This document shows positions 40,601-52,903 of a stretch of 64,000 nt of DNA, piece by piece. The number at the start of each line of letters is the position of its first letter. Position 1 is the first letter of the stretch. The notes below the pieces were generated by a model. The model was not told the DNA's origin. It did no database searches and saw nothing but the letters and a program-made list of their open reading frames with translations. The stretch spans positions 5,261 to 69,260 of the forward strand of contig QLIY01000836.1 of assembly GCA_003260075.1 (NCBI GenBank), read 5' to 3'. The position numbers and the translations under genes are program-made. Source of the DNA: Phallusia mammillata (taxonomy: Eukaryota; Chordata; Ascidiacea; Phlebobranchia; Ascidiidae).

Positions 40601-43070
40601 TATCCCCCGCTCTGACTACTTTACCCACAACAAACCAGCACCTTGTGCGGAGTAGCCAGCAGCCGGCAATAAGATACCATCCGTATATCCGTTCCCAGGA
40701 CAGCACTAAACTCGATGAGGGAACTAGAAATGGCCTGGTGTCAGTCGGTGACTCAAAGATCAGTGATCGTGATGATTCAACCTCCGAACTGGCTCTCGCG
40801 GGAAATGCCAAGGATAAAAATTGCTTCCATCCATCAATACACGTACCCACTAGCACATGCGAGGCACCCAGTTTAGGTGACGTCCACAGTGTAACCGTTC
40901 CCAAGTCAGGAAGCTATAAACTGCCGACAAAATCTCAACAGCCGCCAGACGAAGGTTTGCTACCAAATGACGATGTGAACACTGCCAGCAAATCACAATG
41001 CGACAATGCCGACCGATCTAGTGTTAAATTGAATGAGGTGAGAACCGTTTTGCAATGACATTTTACGTGAGGAAAATTACTGTAAATTATATCGTAGGGT
41101 TGCAATACCGCCTATTTTCGAGTCAGCATAATGAATGACCCGTTAAATCGATGGCTTAAGAAATATTTGGTTGCTACAAATTTCTCACATTCGTGCCTGT
41201 TCTCTTCGATGGCGCCCAATATTACAGTTCAGTCGATAATCTAAATTACTAACTACATTTGCCGTGTTAGCTCTCTTAGCTGGTATTGACGTTTTCCAAT
41301 TTGTTGGTCGTGTCAATTTTGCGTACCCAATACTCGATTATTCTTAGCCGTTAAGTCAATTTGTTTCTCCACAACTCAGGCTTCAACGCAATCAACAGAA
41401 AATGGATCCAGCGAAGATATTGACAAAACTGATAACCTGGAATCTACGACGCAGCCACACGGCGAAGATGGTGATCCTGAAACACCTGGAAAAAATCGAA
41501 GCTCCCCCATACGAGAAGTGAACCTTCCTGACCCACTGCCTTCGTACATCACAAGGATGGAGAGACCACCTGGAAGAGGTTAGTATGCGTTCAGATCACC
41601 GACCAGTTGGACAACATACAGCCTTAAATTTCAAGTATAAAGTATACGATACCCCATGCATACGCACTGCCAAGTAGTATTGAAATCATGACAAGATGTC
41701 CAAAACAAAACCTACATTCTTTGGATAAAAATAAACTGTTTAAAAGCAATGTAAAAGCTACAATTACTGGTTTTATTTTAGTACTTAAAGAGTCGTTGCA
41801 TTGTACCACATGCGACATTTACGTGAACTCGGACAACCAAATGAAACAACATCTCAGCAGCTTACGCCACAAAAATACACTTCAGGGGATTCCCACACCA
41901 CCGAAACCTGGAAGAGAGGAAAAACCAAAGCCTAAATCGGTAAGACTTGTTTTGTAGCTGTTACACGCTGATTCATACTAAGCCACCAACACACGAGTTC
42001 AAGAGCTGTCTGGATTATTGTGTACAAATAGAAATGACGTTGGTAACTACGTAGTTGAACTTTGTTTTCTCAGTGCTCCTAACCGGACTTACCAGTATTC
42101 TGGCCTTTCTGGTTTATTTTGGGCTTTTTTAAAAGTGTTTGTTTTTAACCTACAGGAGCAGTACCGATGCAACATCTGCAAAGTAACTTTGAACTCAGAC
42201 ATCCAGCTGTCACAGGTAGGCTGAAGTAGAAAAACACATTTTGCTTCTGTACAAAAACTTAAATTACAAAATACTGTCAATTATTTCTCTTATCTAATTC
42301 CAAGTTATTTATAAACACGAATTCCAAATCACTGTTATGTTTACAATTTTGCAGCACCTTGCAAGTCAAAGACACAAAAACATTCTTGAGGGAAAACCTC
42401 CCAAACCCCGTTGGACGCCCTATGAACGAAACCAGCAAGTCCTACTGCGGTCTGCTGCGGCTCTCGTAAGTACACACTTTTTGGCATCTTTTTTAGAAAT
42501 GTCCAAGCCAAACAAGAAAACCGCCTAAACTTTTGTTTGAGACCTGATTTGGTTCCCACCGTGTTCTCAAATAGGGTTCAACCCAACTCTTTTTAATTTC
42601 CAAATACTAGGCAAATCAAATCTTTGTGAGAATTTCCTGACATTTCTAATATTTTGCAGAGACTTCCCTTCAAAACAGGCGCCAAACCAACGCTCATAAA
42701 TTCCCAACAGAGTTTGTCACTGTCCAGCACTGCTATGCCCGTATCATTACCAGGCGATTTTACAGCACTCGGTGGAACGCCTCTTGCCGGACACTATTTA
42801 ACTGCACCAAGTGCTGCAGGAGCTCAGGGACAATTAAAGCAAGCTTCGTTCGTGTTGTCAGAAGGCGGTCTTCTTCAAGCCCGAGAGATAGTGTACGTGG
42901 GCGCACCAGCAATGCAGGCCCTTCAGTCGCCCGCTGCTTATCCTGGCTCTATAGCGCCGCTACCGGGCATATTTTCCGGTCATCCTCAATTGCAACTGCC
43001 GCAAGTACTTACTGCGCCTGCTAACGGAGGTATAGATTGGACAACATCTGGCCTGAGGTTGGCGTCGTGA
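32930..43070 (+). CDS. ZNF385-like matrin/U1-type zinc-finger protein (811 aa)
   Basis: Probable orthologue of vertebrate ZNF385A-D, nuclear proteins with U1-type C2H2 fingers that bind structured RNA/DNA and modulate p53-linked transcription. Exons: 32930-33458, 35718-35875, 37929-38036, 39874-39943, 40406-41037, 41380-41578, 41782-41939, 42156-42215, 42355-42465, 42660-43070; all phases join. The N-terminus is Gln/Pro/Ser-rich. Finger A: C573, C576, H589, H595 (CTTCDIYVNSDNQMKQH, CX2CX12HX5H). Finger B: C623, C626, H639, H645, split by an intron just before the first His. Both are followed by the family-type linker (LEGKPPKPRWTPYERNQQ). The C-terminus is hydrophobic and Ala/Leu/Pro-rich, as in ZNF385. 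Residues 266-277 (LHLKSKKH) look like the His half of a first finger with no Cys pair upstream. Exons 3 and 4 are supported by phase and open frame only; the zinc-finger exons are secure. Confidence 0.85.
34614..34674 (+). repeat. 61-nt pure G run (intron 1 of the ZNF385-like gene)
   Basis: Sixty-one consecutive G with no interruption. The open frames across it (34343-34708 and 34401-34724) get their poly-Gly from the run and have no other support, so they are not called as genes. Could be a real G tract or an assembly/sequencing artefact. Confidence 0.95.
37281..37497. mobile_element. hAT-type miniature element in intron 2 of the ZNF385-like gene
   Basis: The termini CAGGGGTTCTTAACCTT (left) and CAGTGGTTCTTAACCTT (right, reverse-complemented) are inverted repeats differing at one base. 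The flanks gcttaggg and acttaggg match at 7 of 8. The interior holds near-repeats of the type gggggtgcgaaaattggtta. 217 bp. The fragment at 4017-4075 belongs to the same family. Confidence 0.8.
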
Positions 43071-46000
43071 TTTTTCTGTTGACAACATTCCGTCGACACT
43101 GTGCTTATTGTGAAGTGTTGCCATCTTCTTGCTCGCATTCAATGGTGCACATTTTCCGACACCAACATGCTATATGTTAGGCCTATCACGTATATTTGGT
43201 GTTATTTGTCACTACTGTTTGCACTGTTCTGTTTACATTACCATACTCGGTTAGATCTGTTAATCAACACAGGCCTTGACCCTAAAACCTGCTTACCTAA
43301 CAAGTTTTGTTCTATTCACTGTGGCGATGTATTCATTATCTGACTAAAATAAGTCAAGCTGTCTTGTCGCCAAACGTAAAACTAAGTCTGATTGCACAAA
43401 TTGTACTAGTATAGCATCGTCTACGTTACCGGTAAAAAGTTTATGAGGATACTTTCACACGAAACAAACTGCAAATGGAAATCTGGTTGTTAATTCTTTT
43501 ACTTCCAGTGTTCAAAACTAAGCTATTGTATTTATTAAATCATTGCGTAATGCTACCACTATTACAACAAATATCTGATAAGGGGTAAGGTGAACAGGTT
43601 CAGTATTTTGAAATCCAGTGGCGCTTGTTGTTCTCCGGTGTTACTGCCATAGTTACCCTATACTGATGTTATGTCGTGCCTTAGATCAAATAAAACCACC
43701 TAGTCACCGGTCAAACTTTTTGTGCTTCCATTTTACAGCAAAGGTGTCAGAAATCGGGTCGGGGTTTAAACATATTTGCAGAGATACACCAAATATTTGA
43801 ACGCCTTCAGACTGCGGCTTTTCTCTTTTGTTGCTCATCGTGTGGTTTTGCAACGGCGTTTGGACCAATATTTAGTTAAGCGCAAGAATAATATTCGTAA
43901 GTGTCCCCTGGGTGACTTACGAAACTTCGAATAATGAAACAATATTACAATCATCCCTATGGAATCAAGAATACATAGGTTACATTGGTTGATGAAACTG
44001 CGTAATATTAATACGAATTTTGACCCAATTGTTAGTGGGAATGTAAGTACCTAAACACAGACCAACTAGCATGTGGTTAATAGAACAAAGTCAATATTCT
44101 ACATTTACATGGAGATATTAATTGTCGTTGATAATCGTTAACCGTTTAATTTTTGTAAACTGTCTAAACACTTTTTAAGTCCTTAGACTCGATTTAATGC
44201 AAGTACGATTTTACGCAGGTAGGGTCGTATAACATCCTCACTACTACAAATTAGAATACACACATACTAAAAATTTACAACTTCGAAACACAGAAAAGCA
44301 ATGTGCTGAGCGATCTATGCGTGTGGCACGGTCCTTTGAAGTGAAAAAATAGGCGCAAGAGGGCAACAAAGTTAGAGCAGCAGTTGATATAGTCATGTGG
44401 TCATGGCCAGATCTCAGATGTTCAGTAAGGCGAAGATATTTGCAGGAACGATTGCTGGTTTAGATTATCTATTCGTTTACAGGCAGAAACATTTTTTAAA
44501 ACATTTGCTGCACCAAATTGAGTTTGTTCAGGGGCACTTAGAAATTGTGCGTCACATTCTGAGTTTGGATTGAATTAAACTATGAAGTTTTCAGAGTATG
44601 TTTGAAGAAGAATTGTAAACATTAGTTGGATTTAGTTAAATTTTTTAGTGTTGAAGTTACATTTGTTTGAAGTATTTTGCAGCACTACAGCAACACTTTA
44701 TCCACATTCGGCTTTTTAAAGCGGGCCTATTGACGCATTAACTTAAAACAAAACTCAGTCGAAATAACAACTAGCAATGCACTTTATGTGTTTAGCAGTT
44801 GTCCAGTGCTGGTCAGCTGGTTTTGTCCATGTTTGTCCGTTTTGTTTACAATCACTTCAGTGAGTCAACGATGGCCACTAACAGCCCTAATCTCCAATTC
44901 GAGCATCACCGGATATCCCCTTCACTCTACTAGCATATAATCCTTCATTCACGTGTTCACTTGCACAAGTCAGGCTGCGCGTATTATAAACATTTCTCAC
45001 GCAAAATAGCGCCGCTGTATATAACATATAGGTTGTGGACATTAGGCTGTGAAACCAAACCGCAAAATGCGAGCTAAAAAGGTTAGTTGCAGCTATAATG
45101 TGTTTCTTGCTTGACGAATGGTTAGGAAGCATTTTGCAACAGTGGAAACGTACTGCAGCATAAATTGGTGTTTGGCTGTAGCAGTAGAGTGTTTTGAAGA
45201 GGTTTTTATTATCGAAGTTCATGCATTCAAATTAGCACGCAACAGAATTTAGCGGAAGTGACCAAGATACCTAAAGGTAAATTGCTTTCACAATGTGGAA
45301 ACAAACAATTAGAATATTGATCGAGCCAAAAATAGACTCAACACGAAAGGTGTTGGCCATTAATCATGCACACAAGTATTGAGAAAAACTTATTGGTCAT
45401 TTTTGTATGAATCAACAGCCACATGGTGCCAAACGGAAGACTGCAAATCATAGAATCAGACCTCTATTGTATATACAGCAATGATTTACTGTTTATTGTT
45501 GTTTACGACCTGTTGAAAGTTGTAATGTACATGGTAAGGAATGCTAAGTGCGTGCCTATTCATCCACAAGCCGCTCTATGCTTCGCCCTGCAATCCCGCT
45601 TAACAGTCAACAGGCACGTTCATCTAAGTAAGCCATTCGCGCTGTATTGGCATCCACGGCTTCCGCCCTTTGTTACTGGTTTGGGTTGGCTACCAATAGC
45701 CCAGTTGTCTTACGCCATCAATAGTTGTTCAGAAGGTTCGACGCGTAAATCTTAACTGCAAAGAAACAAAGATTTTCTAGTTTTGAAAGTGTGGTACTGT
45801 GTTGTGTATGTTGATAGGCTTAGTATCGCAGTGATGTGACGAATAAAGTATAGCATTTGTGGACTATTGCCTTGTCCAAAGCTAAAAGGTGAAGAAGTTG
45901 TAAATCATTTTACATACTTTTTAGGTTGAGTAAAATTATTTCTTATACAATCGGTTTAAGAAACACGGATAATTGCGCTTCTGTTGCTTACAGGCTACAG

Positions 46001-49000
46001 CCAACACTGTTTTGCACGTTGCTGCAGTAGCTGGTCTGCACCCAGTCAACGATTGACGTTTAACGAATTAGAACGGCTTAGGTGAGGCGGCGTTGATTGG
46101 CCAGGTTAAAATTAGTACGGCCCCCATCAACTTACCGACAGAACACCTGCCCTTTGCACAGTGTGTGGTCTCCTCCATACTGCTTGATTCGTTCGCCTGT
46201 GCGCTCCAGGAAAGTTTTATGGAGACGAATCAGGCGGAGCACATAGAAAACTGGCGCTTTTATGACACACAACCTGGTTAGTTTAGTGATCCAAACGGTT
46301 TCATAGCGTTACTTAGCAACGGGTTTCCTTCTGAGGTTACCTGTTTCATGAGTTTGCATAGAAAGAAACTTAGGTAAACAACTGAGTCGTGAGATTCGAC
46401 GATAAAAGTGAAGAACAAGTAAGATCCATGGAAGCCGTATGTTTTCTTAAATCCATAAATGCATGCACGCCATAGTGGATGCTGTTTACTGATTTTGGTT
46501 TTCGTTCACACTAAGATGTCAAAAACCTCAATAATTTATGTGATTATAATAAATGTTGGTATGTACATGTGATACGGCCTTGAAAGTTTGTTGCATTATG
46601 AAAACTAACTTTCTGTGAAAAACAATACTTACCAAATAAGGTTTGTAATCAAGCATGTCGTTTTTTTACGTAATAAGCCATGAGAGGAATTATGAAGAAA
46701 TCGGTGTTTTGTGTTATTTATACAAATTCAGTTGGTGATGTGATGCTGTATGTAATTGAATCAGAGAAAATTAATAATTTTGCAACTTGGCTAACTGGAA
46801 AAGTTTATACGTTTCTAATATAATTTTAAACAATTGATTGGTTTTAAGATAACAGATGAGGATTAAGGCTTCAGTGAGCCAGCCCCAGATCGTCTTAGAA
46901 CCATTGAGATGAGACATTAGTCATAAACGTGTTACTGTCACAATCGCGCACTGGGTCGAGCACATTTACTCGTACGTGGAACACATGGAAGATTTTGAAA
47001 ATGATTTACTTTAAATACTTGTAGTTTGTAAATGCCTCGTGCTGTGCGCATGCCTACTCCGTGTGTGGCATGTCGTGCACCTGTTATACGACATCTCTAC
47101 ACTAAGTTGTTGTATCGAGGCTAGCTTGTCGAAGCGCAGCTTTTTCCGCTGGCATGCGCAAGTTGTTTACATACAAGCTAGAAGATAAACCATACAAAGT
47201 CTTATGTACGTAGTACCTACAAATAGGGCATGTTTCTTTCAGTTGCAATTGACCACTTAAAGTATCATTGTATCATATAGCATGCTTGCGCAACTACACA
47301 AATGTTATGACAAGTTTTACACGTTTTGCGCATCGCTTGACCACTCCAAACGTTATGGTACATCACTTACAGCACTAAGTAACAGCTCCAGCACCAGATA
47401 CGTATTGGAGTCCAAATTATGCAGATCAAAGGGCACATAGATCGATGCGCTACCAATTATTTTAAAATTCTATTCAGATTATTCAAATTAAAGTCAGCGT
47501 CTTAAGGTTAAATGTGATTTTACATGAGAAATTTAATAAGGTAACCAACCTTGCTGAATTTTTCATAAAGGAGATGGATGATATCGCAAGGTTTAGGGTT
47601 TAATTTCCATTTCCAGGTTTAATTTTTATTTGCTTTAAATATTTGTCATAAAAATTTCTTATTTCGTTTTTGTCTGTAATTTTGATTGATTATGATACAA
47701 TACATGTTCTTTTCAAATAAACGTGATGCAACATCCAGTGGTGCATGAAACCTCAAGACGTTTGTTCGTGTTTATGTGCGTTCAAGGCGCTGTGGGAATT
47801 GGCGCTAGTTGCAACAGGGTCGTTTGACAAATGTTTCAAATGACAAATATATTTTCTCTATTCTGCTTCGCTACACATTACGAGTGTAGTTTGGTTATTT
47901 TACGCTAAAGTGGGCTGCGGCTTTGTTTATCGAGTTGTTTGAGAAGATTTCGTTCCCGCGGATAAAACAGCCAGGCATATTTAAAAAGGTCGAATAGCAT
48001 TGTTAAAAAAGTGAGCAGTTTTATTAGCTGGTAGTTATTTTGTTTAATCGAGCGAAATTTGTGTTAAGCCTATTTCCTTTTTTTCTAAAATGGCAATTTT
48101 TTTTTCTTAATTCAAACACATTTCTTCAGGAATATGGTAAATGTTCAGAGAAACTGTTTGTTGTGTTAAAATTTTAAAGTCAACAACCTTCCCGTTCTTC
48201 TTCCTCATGAAATACAACAGCCGCCGCTTTGGCGCGTCCTGTCTTTGCACATCCGCAATTCTTCCCCATTCTGTGCAGTTTGTCCCCACGGATACAACGC
48301 CTTATCGCGATTTGTGTGTGTTTTTTAACCCTCCATAGTGACCTCCGAGCGGCAAACTCTAACACGAGGCGAACTACGAGGAGGAACAAACAAACATTTA
48401 CGTGGGCTTTACAGCGACAATCAATCACGCTTTTGGGTCCGCCGAGCGACCGCTGCGTGACAGTAAAACCTACGCGTCACTGTTTCTCCTTACGCAAGCA
48501 GTTTGTTACAGCTCCACGCGGCGATACTCTTATCTTTGAGTATGGCATCGGTCGTTAGTGGCGATCCTAAATCAACCCAGTGAACACGTGGCTCTCTTTT
48601 TATCCTGCTTTCCCGTGAAACATCGCGTGTCATCAACTAAACTCTCCCTGAGCGCCAAGTAGGCTACGTCACAGCAAAACTTGCGTTGCGCTTGAGATTA
48701 AGCCATATCAGGGTATTTTTCAGAAATTTGGAAAATAAGGCGAGGGCAACGTGTTGCTACATCAACGAGAGTAGCGAGAACGTCCAAAAACAGTGACTTA
48801 TCATAATGATGTTGTGAGGTAGAATGGTTTTTCATGGGAAATATATTCCGTTACGTTTGTTAATTTGTCAAATTTTACACGAAATTAGAAAGTTGTTGCG
48901 TTCCATTAAATTCTTCGTCGAGATTAATCACTTGCTTTGCCTAAAAATAGACAGTTTACCAGCCCACAGATCTTGATCTCATTTCCAAACAGGGCGGGGA

Positions 49001-52000
49001 AAGCGCCGCTTCCTTCAAAGCGCAATCAAAGTTCGATGAAAGGTCACGCGTTTGTTTGTCGAAATCACTTGACTCTTGGCATTATAGGCACCTAAACAGT
49101 ATGTTCCTTTTGTTGTTGTGCTATTACTCATTCAGTAGTTTTCAAATTCATGCGCAGCTTCCTTGAATCAAGAAAAAAAGCATGCTTACCACAAGTTGCT
49201 AATTGTAGGCTAAACTGGACCGGGTTGACGCTTGGTCTCACTCACAACATTGTACTTCCTGTTTTTTTCTTGTTCCGCACTGCATGATTTAATTACTGAC
49301 ATCAAGCGTTTAAAAATTTCTCCAGCGGTTTCCCAAAATAGCAAATATGGCTATTTTTTGGTATTTAAATGAAACACTTGCGGTCTCCTTAAAACTATTT
49401 AAAATGACCCAAACTAAACCTTAAAAAAACTGGGTATAACGCCTTTAATAGGCTGGGCGCATTATGATTGCAGCAGCATTTTGCAGGTACTGCTAATTTC
49501 TCTGTGATAGCGCTACTGTCCGTTGACATGTGTCAGTAACAGTCACATGGTAAAAAATAATGCAGCTCTTCTTTAACAAACCATATGAACCCGTCATTGC
49601 ACTTTTTCAGTAAATATTTGCTCTGGTTTAGAAATACTGGCTTAGGATTGGCAAGACACCACCGCTTATTGGCCAACAGCAATCTTGTGTAGCAGAATAG
49701 CAACGAACATGCAAGCGTTGGTTTGAACAGTTGCGGATTGATGAGTTCAAAAGGTCTCTCTTTTCGAGTGCTTTGCGACTCTGAGACGAAAATGTTATTT
49801 GCTTAAGGCAGCCAACCCATTTGCGGGTTAGTCAGAAGCCCCAGTGAGAAACATTTTGCAAACTATAACAGTAAACGTAGACATGTTGGGCCAAGTCTGT
49901 GTGGTATGATCGTCTGTACATTTCTCTTGACGAATTCAAAGCGTAAAGTTGAAACCAAGTTTGATTCCATTTTTAGATGTGTATTTAAGTCCAATAAAAA
50001 TACCTTTTAAAATAGTTTATAATCATAGTAAATGTCACTTTATGCCCCCATAAGGTGGCTGTTAACGTTCTCCGTTGTTGATCTAAAGGAAAACGAAAAT
50101 TTAATGGCCTTTATAATCTACCCTTAAAATCACGTACGACAAAAAAATGTGAGGCGGTTTTGAGAGGTGTTATCCTGGAACCAGCGATTAAATACACTTC
50201 ATGGTTGATCGAAACGATCTCGTGTTTGCTGAGTGGTTTGCGTAAATCTGCGTGTCACTACAAAGCACATGGACCGACAAACACAGCAAACACTTTTATG
50301 CGAGGAAATACATTTTGATGAGCAATTTACAGTTTAAAAAATGTCCCACTTATAAAAAAAGAGTTGCACCAATAACTCAATAAGTTAAAAAGCAAAAACT
50401 ACAATTTTACATTTACTGTCTAATCAAGTTTAATGTGCCGTGTGTAACAAAAATCTATTATGCATATGGGTGTAAATAAGTCCAAAAAAGATAAATATAA
50501 ATCCAGATATTGTGCAGTTCTTAATTGTGGTTTGAATGTATGTTCCTACAGCAGGATATTGCCACATTTTCCAATTCGGTGGCGTGAGAACTGAAAAGCG
50601 AGAAAGTGGCGCACCCAACGCAACAAAGGCTCCAAGTTTGTGGACAAACTTTCCCTATTCAAATGCGTGAAGTGGCGTAAGGGTGCAGCAGCAAATCAAA
50701 TTTTCTTGCATTTACGATTGTAAGCTTTGGTTTGATGTATGCTTTCCACCCTACTCCTGATTTGGTGTTCTATCTCAAGTGCCGTTCGGCTGTCAGAAAT
50801 CAATGCGACAAAACCCATTTTCGTGCATTTATGTAATTAGGGATAATGCACCTTGGGCTGTTCTCTTTCTTCTTCGTTTCGTCGAGGGAAACAATCCATA
50901 AATGTCTTAGACCAGCAAGCTGCGAGCTAAGGGCGAGGACAGCAACGGGGTTTTGGACAATTTGCACTGTACAGGGTCAGGCAAATAAGGTTACAAAAAG
51001 AAAGAAGTATTACAAAGACCAGAAGGATTTGCACAGCTATATGAATATCCAGTGTAAGCAGAGCAAATGTTATTAGGCTTTCCCGCCGTTTGACGTCCGT
51101 AGGGGTGTATTCGATTTCGACGGTTACAGCTTCCGTGACTTTTTAGCCACGTTGGTAAAGTTTTTAAAGCAGTCAACATATCGTGTAGAGTTAACTTTGT
51201 TTGCCGAAGGTAACCCTTGGAATTTAGCTGACCTTTTGTGGTTCCTTTGTCGACATGACGCCGATTGTTCAAAGACGTGACGTTTTGGAAAAATACTTCA
51301 CATTGCGAGGGTATTTGAGCTTTTGTACAAAAGTTTCACCACCCCCCATGTTTGTTGATTCACTTTATATTTGTGTTCGGTATAGGGCTTAGTTTGGGGA
51401 GTCTGACATACCATATAACGCAGTGCTTTGAACAATCCAGCGCAACGCGATAAGCTCAATTGCGAAAACTCGATCAAGTAACGAAACGTTTGATAAATGA
51501 GGTGGAGATTTTTCGAGGTTATTTTGGCCTAATCTTTTTCCAATCGGCGCGGTGTGAGCTTTTAGATTTAAACGGCTATTAACCGAGCATGAAGCGACCG
51601 CAAAGATTTTTTTGCTGTTGCTCGGTTGACCCAGGCGTAGAAAGGCATTCAGTAAAATGCGGGATACTACGATTTGCTCGCATTTGTTGAAACAACACGG
51701 GGGAGTGACCTCGGCGTGTGTTCTCGCTTTCGTTGAGGAGTGCGTTGTAGAATGTTGCGCTGTGCAGTTGATGGTTGCCTGTCTATCAATGTCAATCACT
51801 TTTGCGCCTTAGGTATTGATGTGGCGGCACCGTATGCCACACACAATCGGCTTACAAATCTTTGCTGCGGCAGTCGTCAATATGCGGAAACAAATGAGCA
51901 GCGAAATGCATGTGAGACTACGTTGTATAAACTTTGAACAATTTTCAAAGTAAGACTATTTGGATTAGCAACTATGGCATATCATGAAACTTCAAAACTA

Positions 52001-52696
52001 GACGCATTGATTTAGCTTTGTTACGAGCAGGGTTGGATTCAAAACTTATTTTAGACAAAGACATAGCTTCAGTTTTGGTCGAGGTCTGTGATACATGGGT
52101 AGTGTTTTAGCATGGCAGGTTTTCTTATCGCATTGTTTGTACAGTAAGTTAAGAACGGCTCAATGCGCGAGGAAAGCCCAAATGCCCAAATGCCCAAATA
52201 TAATAGCCCAAATGCGATCCATTGACACGCAAATGAGTTGCGTTAAGATCGGAGCCACTCACTCTTTCTCTCCTTCTCATGTGTAATAGTATTTAGTTGC
52301 CACGGCCAGATACAAAGCCTGTTCCATTTCTGTGTGGATTTACAAGAATCAAACCCGCATTTCATGTAAACAATCAATTGCTTGAGACTCGGATAACACA
52401 CTATTACTTCCTTGGTGCCCGAGGGTCACACTGGTGCTCAAGCTATTAGCTGTAGGATTTAGGAAATGCCATTTGCTGTATATGCCCTTTTGTCTCGTTT
52501 AAGCCGTTATTTAAATTTCTAATATAACGCTTTTTCCCCTTCTGATGCAAATCAGGTAAAACTGTATGTTCGAATAGGGCCAATGTATGTTCGAATAAAA
52601 ACACGTTCTACAACCTGCGGCTACGACAAACTGAACGTTGTCTTTTATTGACTGTTGACCGCCAAAACAAGTTTTGCATAGTTGGAATTGCCTAAC
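43071..52696. other. Long gene-poor region
   Basis: After the probable 3' UTR of the ZNF385-like gene (AATAAA at 43689-43694), about 9 kb show no frame with conserved content. Short frames near 45.4, 48.2 and 51.5 kb look like chance: low conservation, no splice-compatible neighbours. May hold regulatory sequence for the flanking genes. Confidence 0.45.
43689..43694 (+). promoter_or_regulatory. Candidate poly(A) signal of the ZNF385-like gene
   Basis: AATAAA about 620 bp past the stop codon, the first perfect hexamer noticed downstream. Confidence 0.4.
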
Positions 52697-52854
52697 ATGT
52701 GGAGTAACTCCCACGAGGCCGACCTGATCACTGGAAAATTACGACTCAACAATAACCACGAACACTCAGCCTCTTGTGGGACATCTAGCGGCAAGTTTTC
52801 CTACGCCGTGCCGCCGAATCACGTCGACTCACAATCTTCCATGCGATTAGGAGT

Positions 52855-52903
<49 letters not shown>

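Noticed and set aside
48107-48558. Overlapping frames on both strands near 48.2 kb
   Set aside because: Modest length, no recognisable domains, no splice-compatible neighbours; cannot be told from chance.
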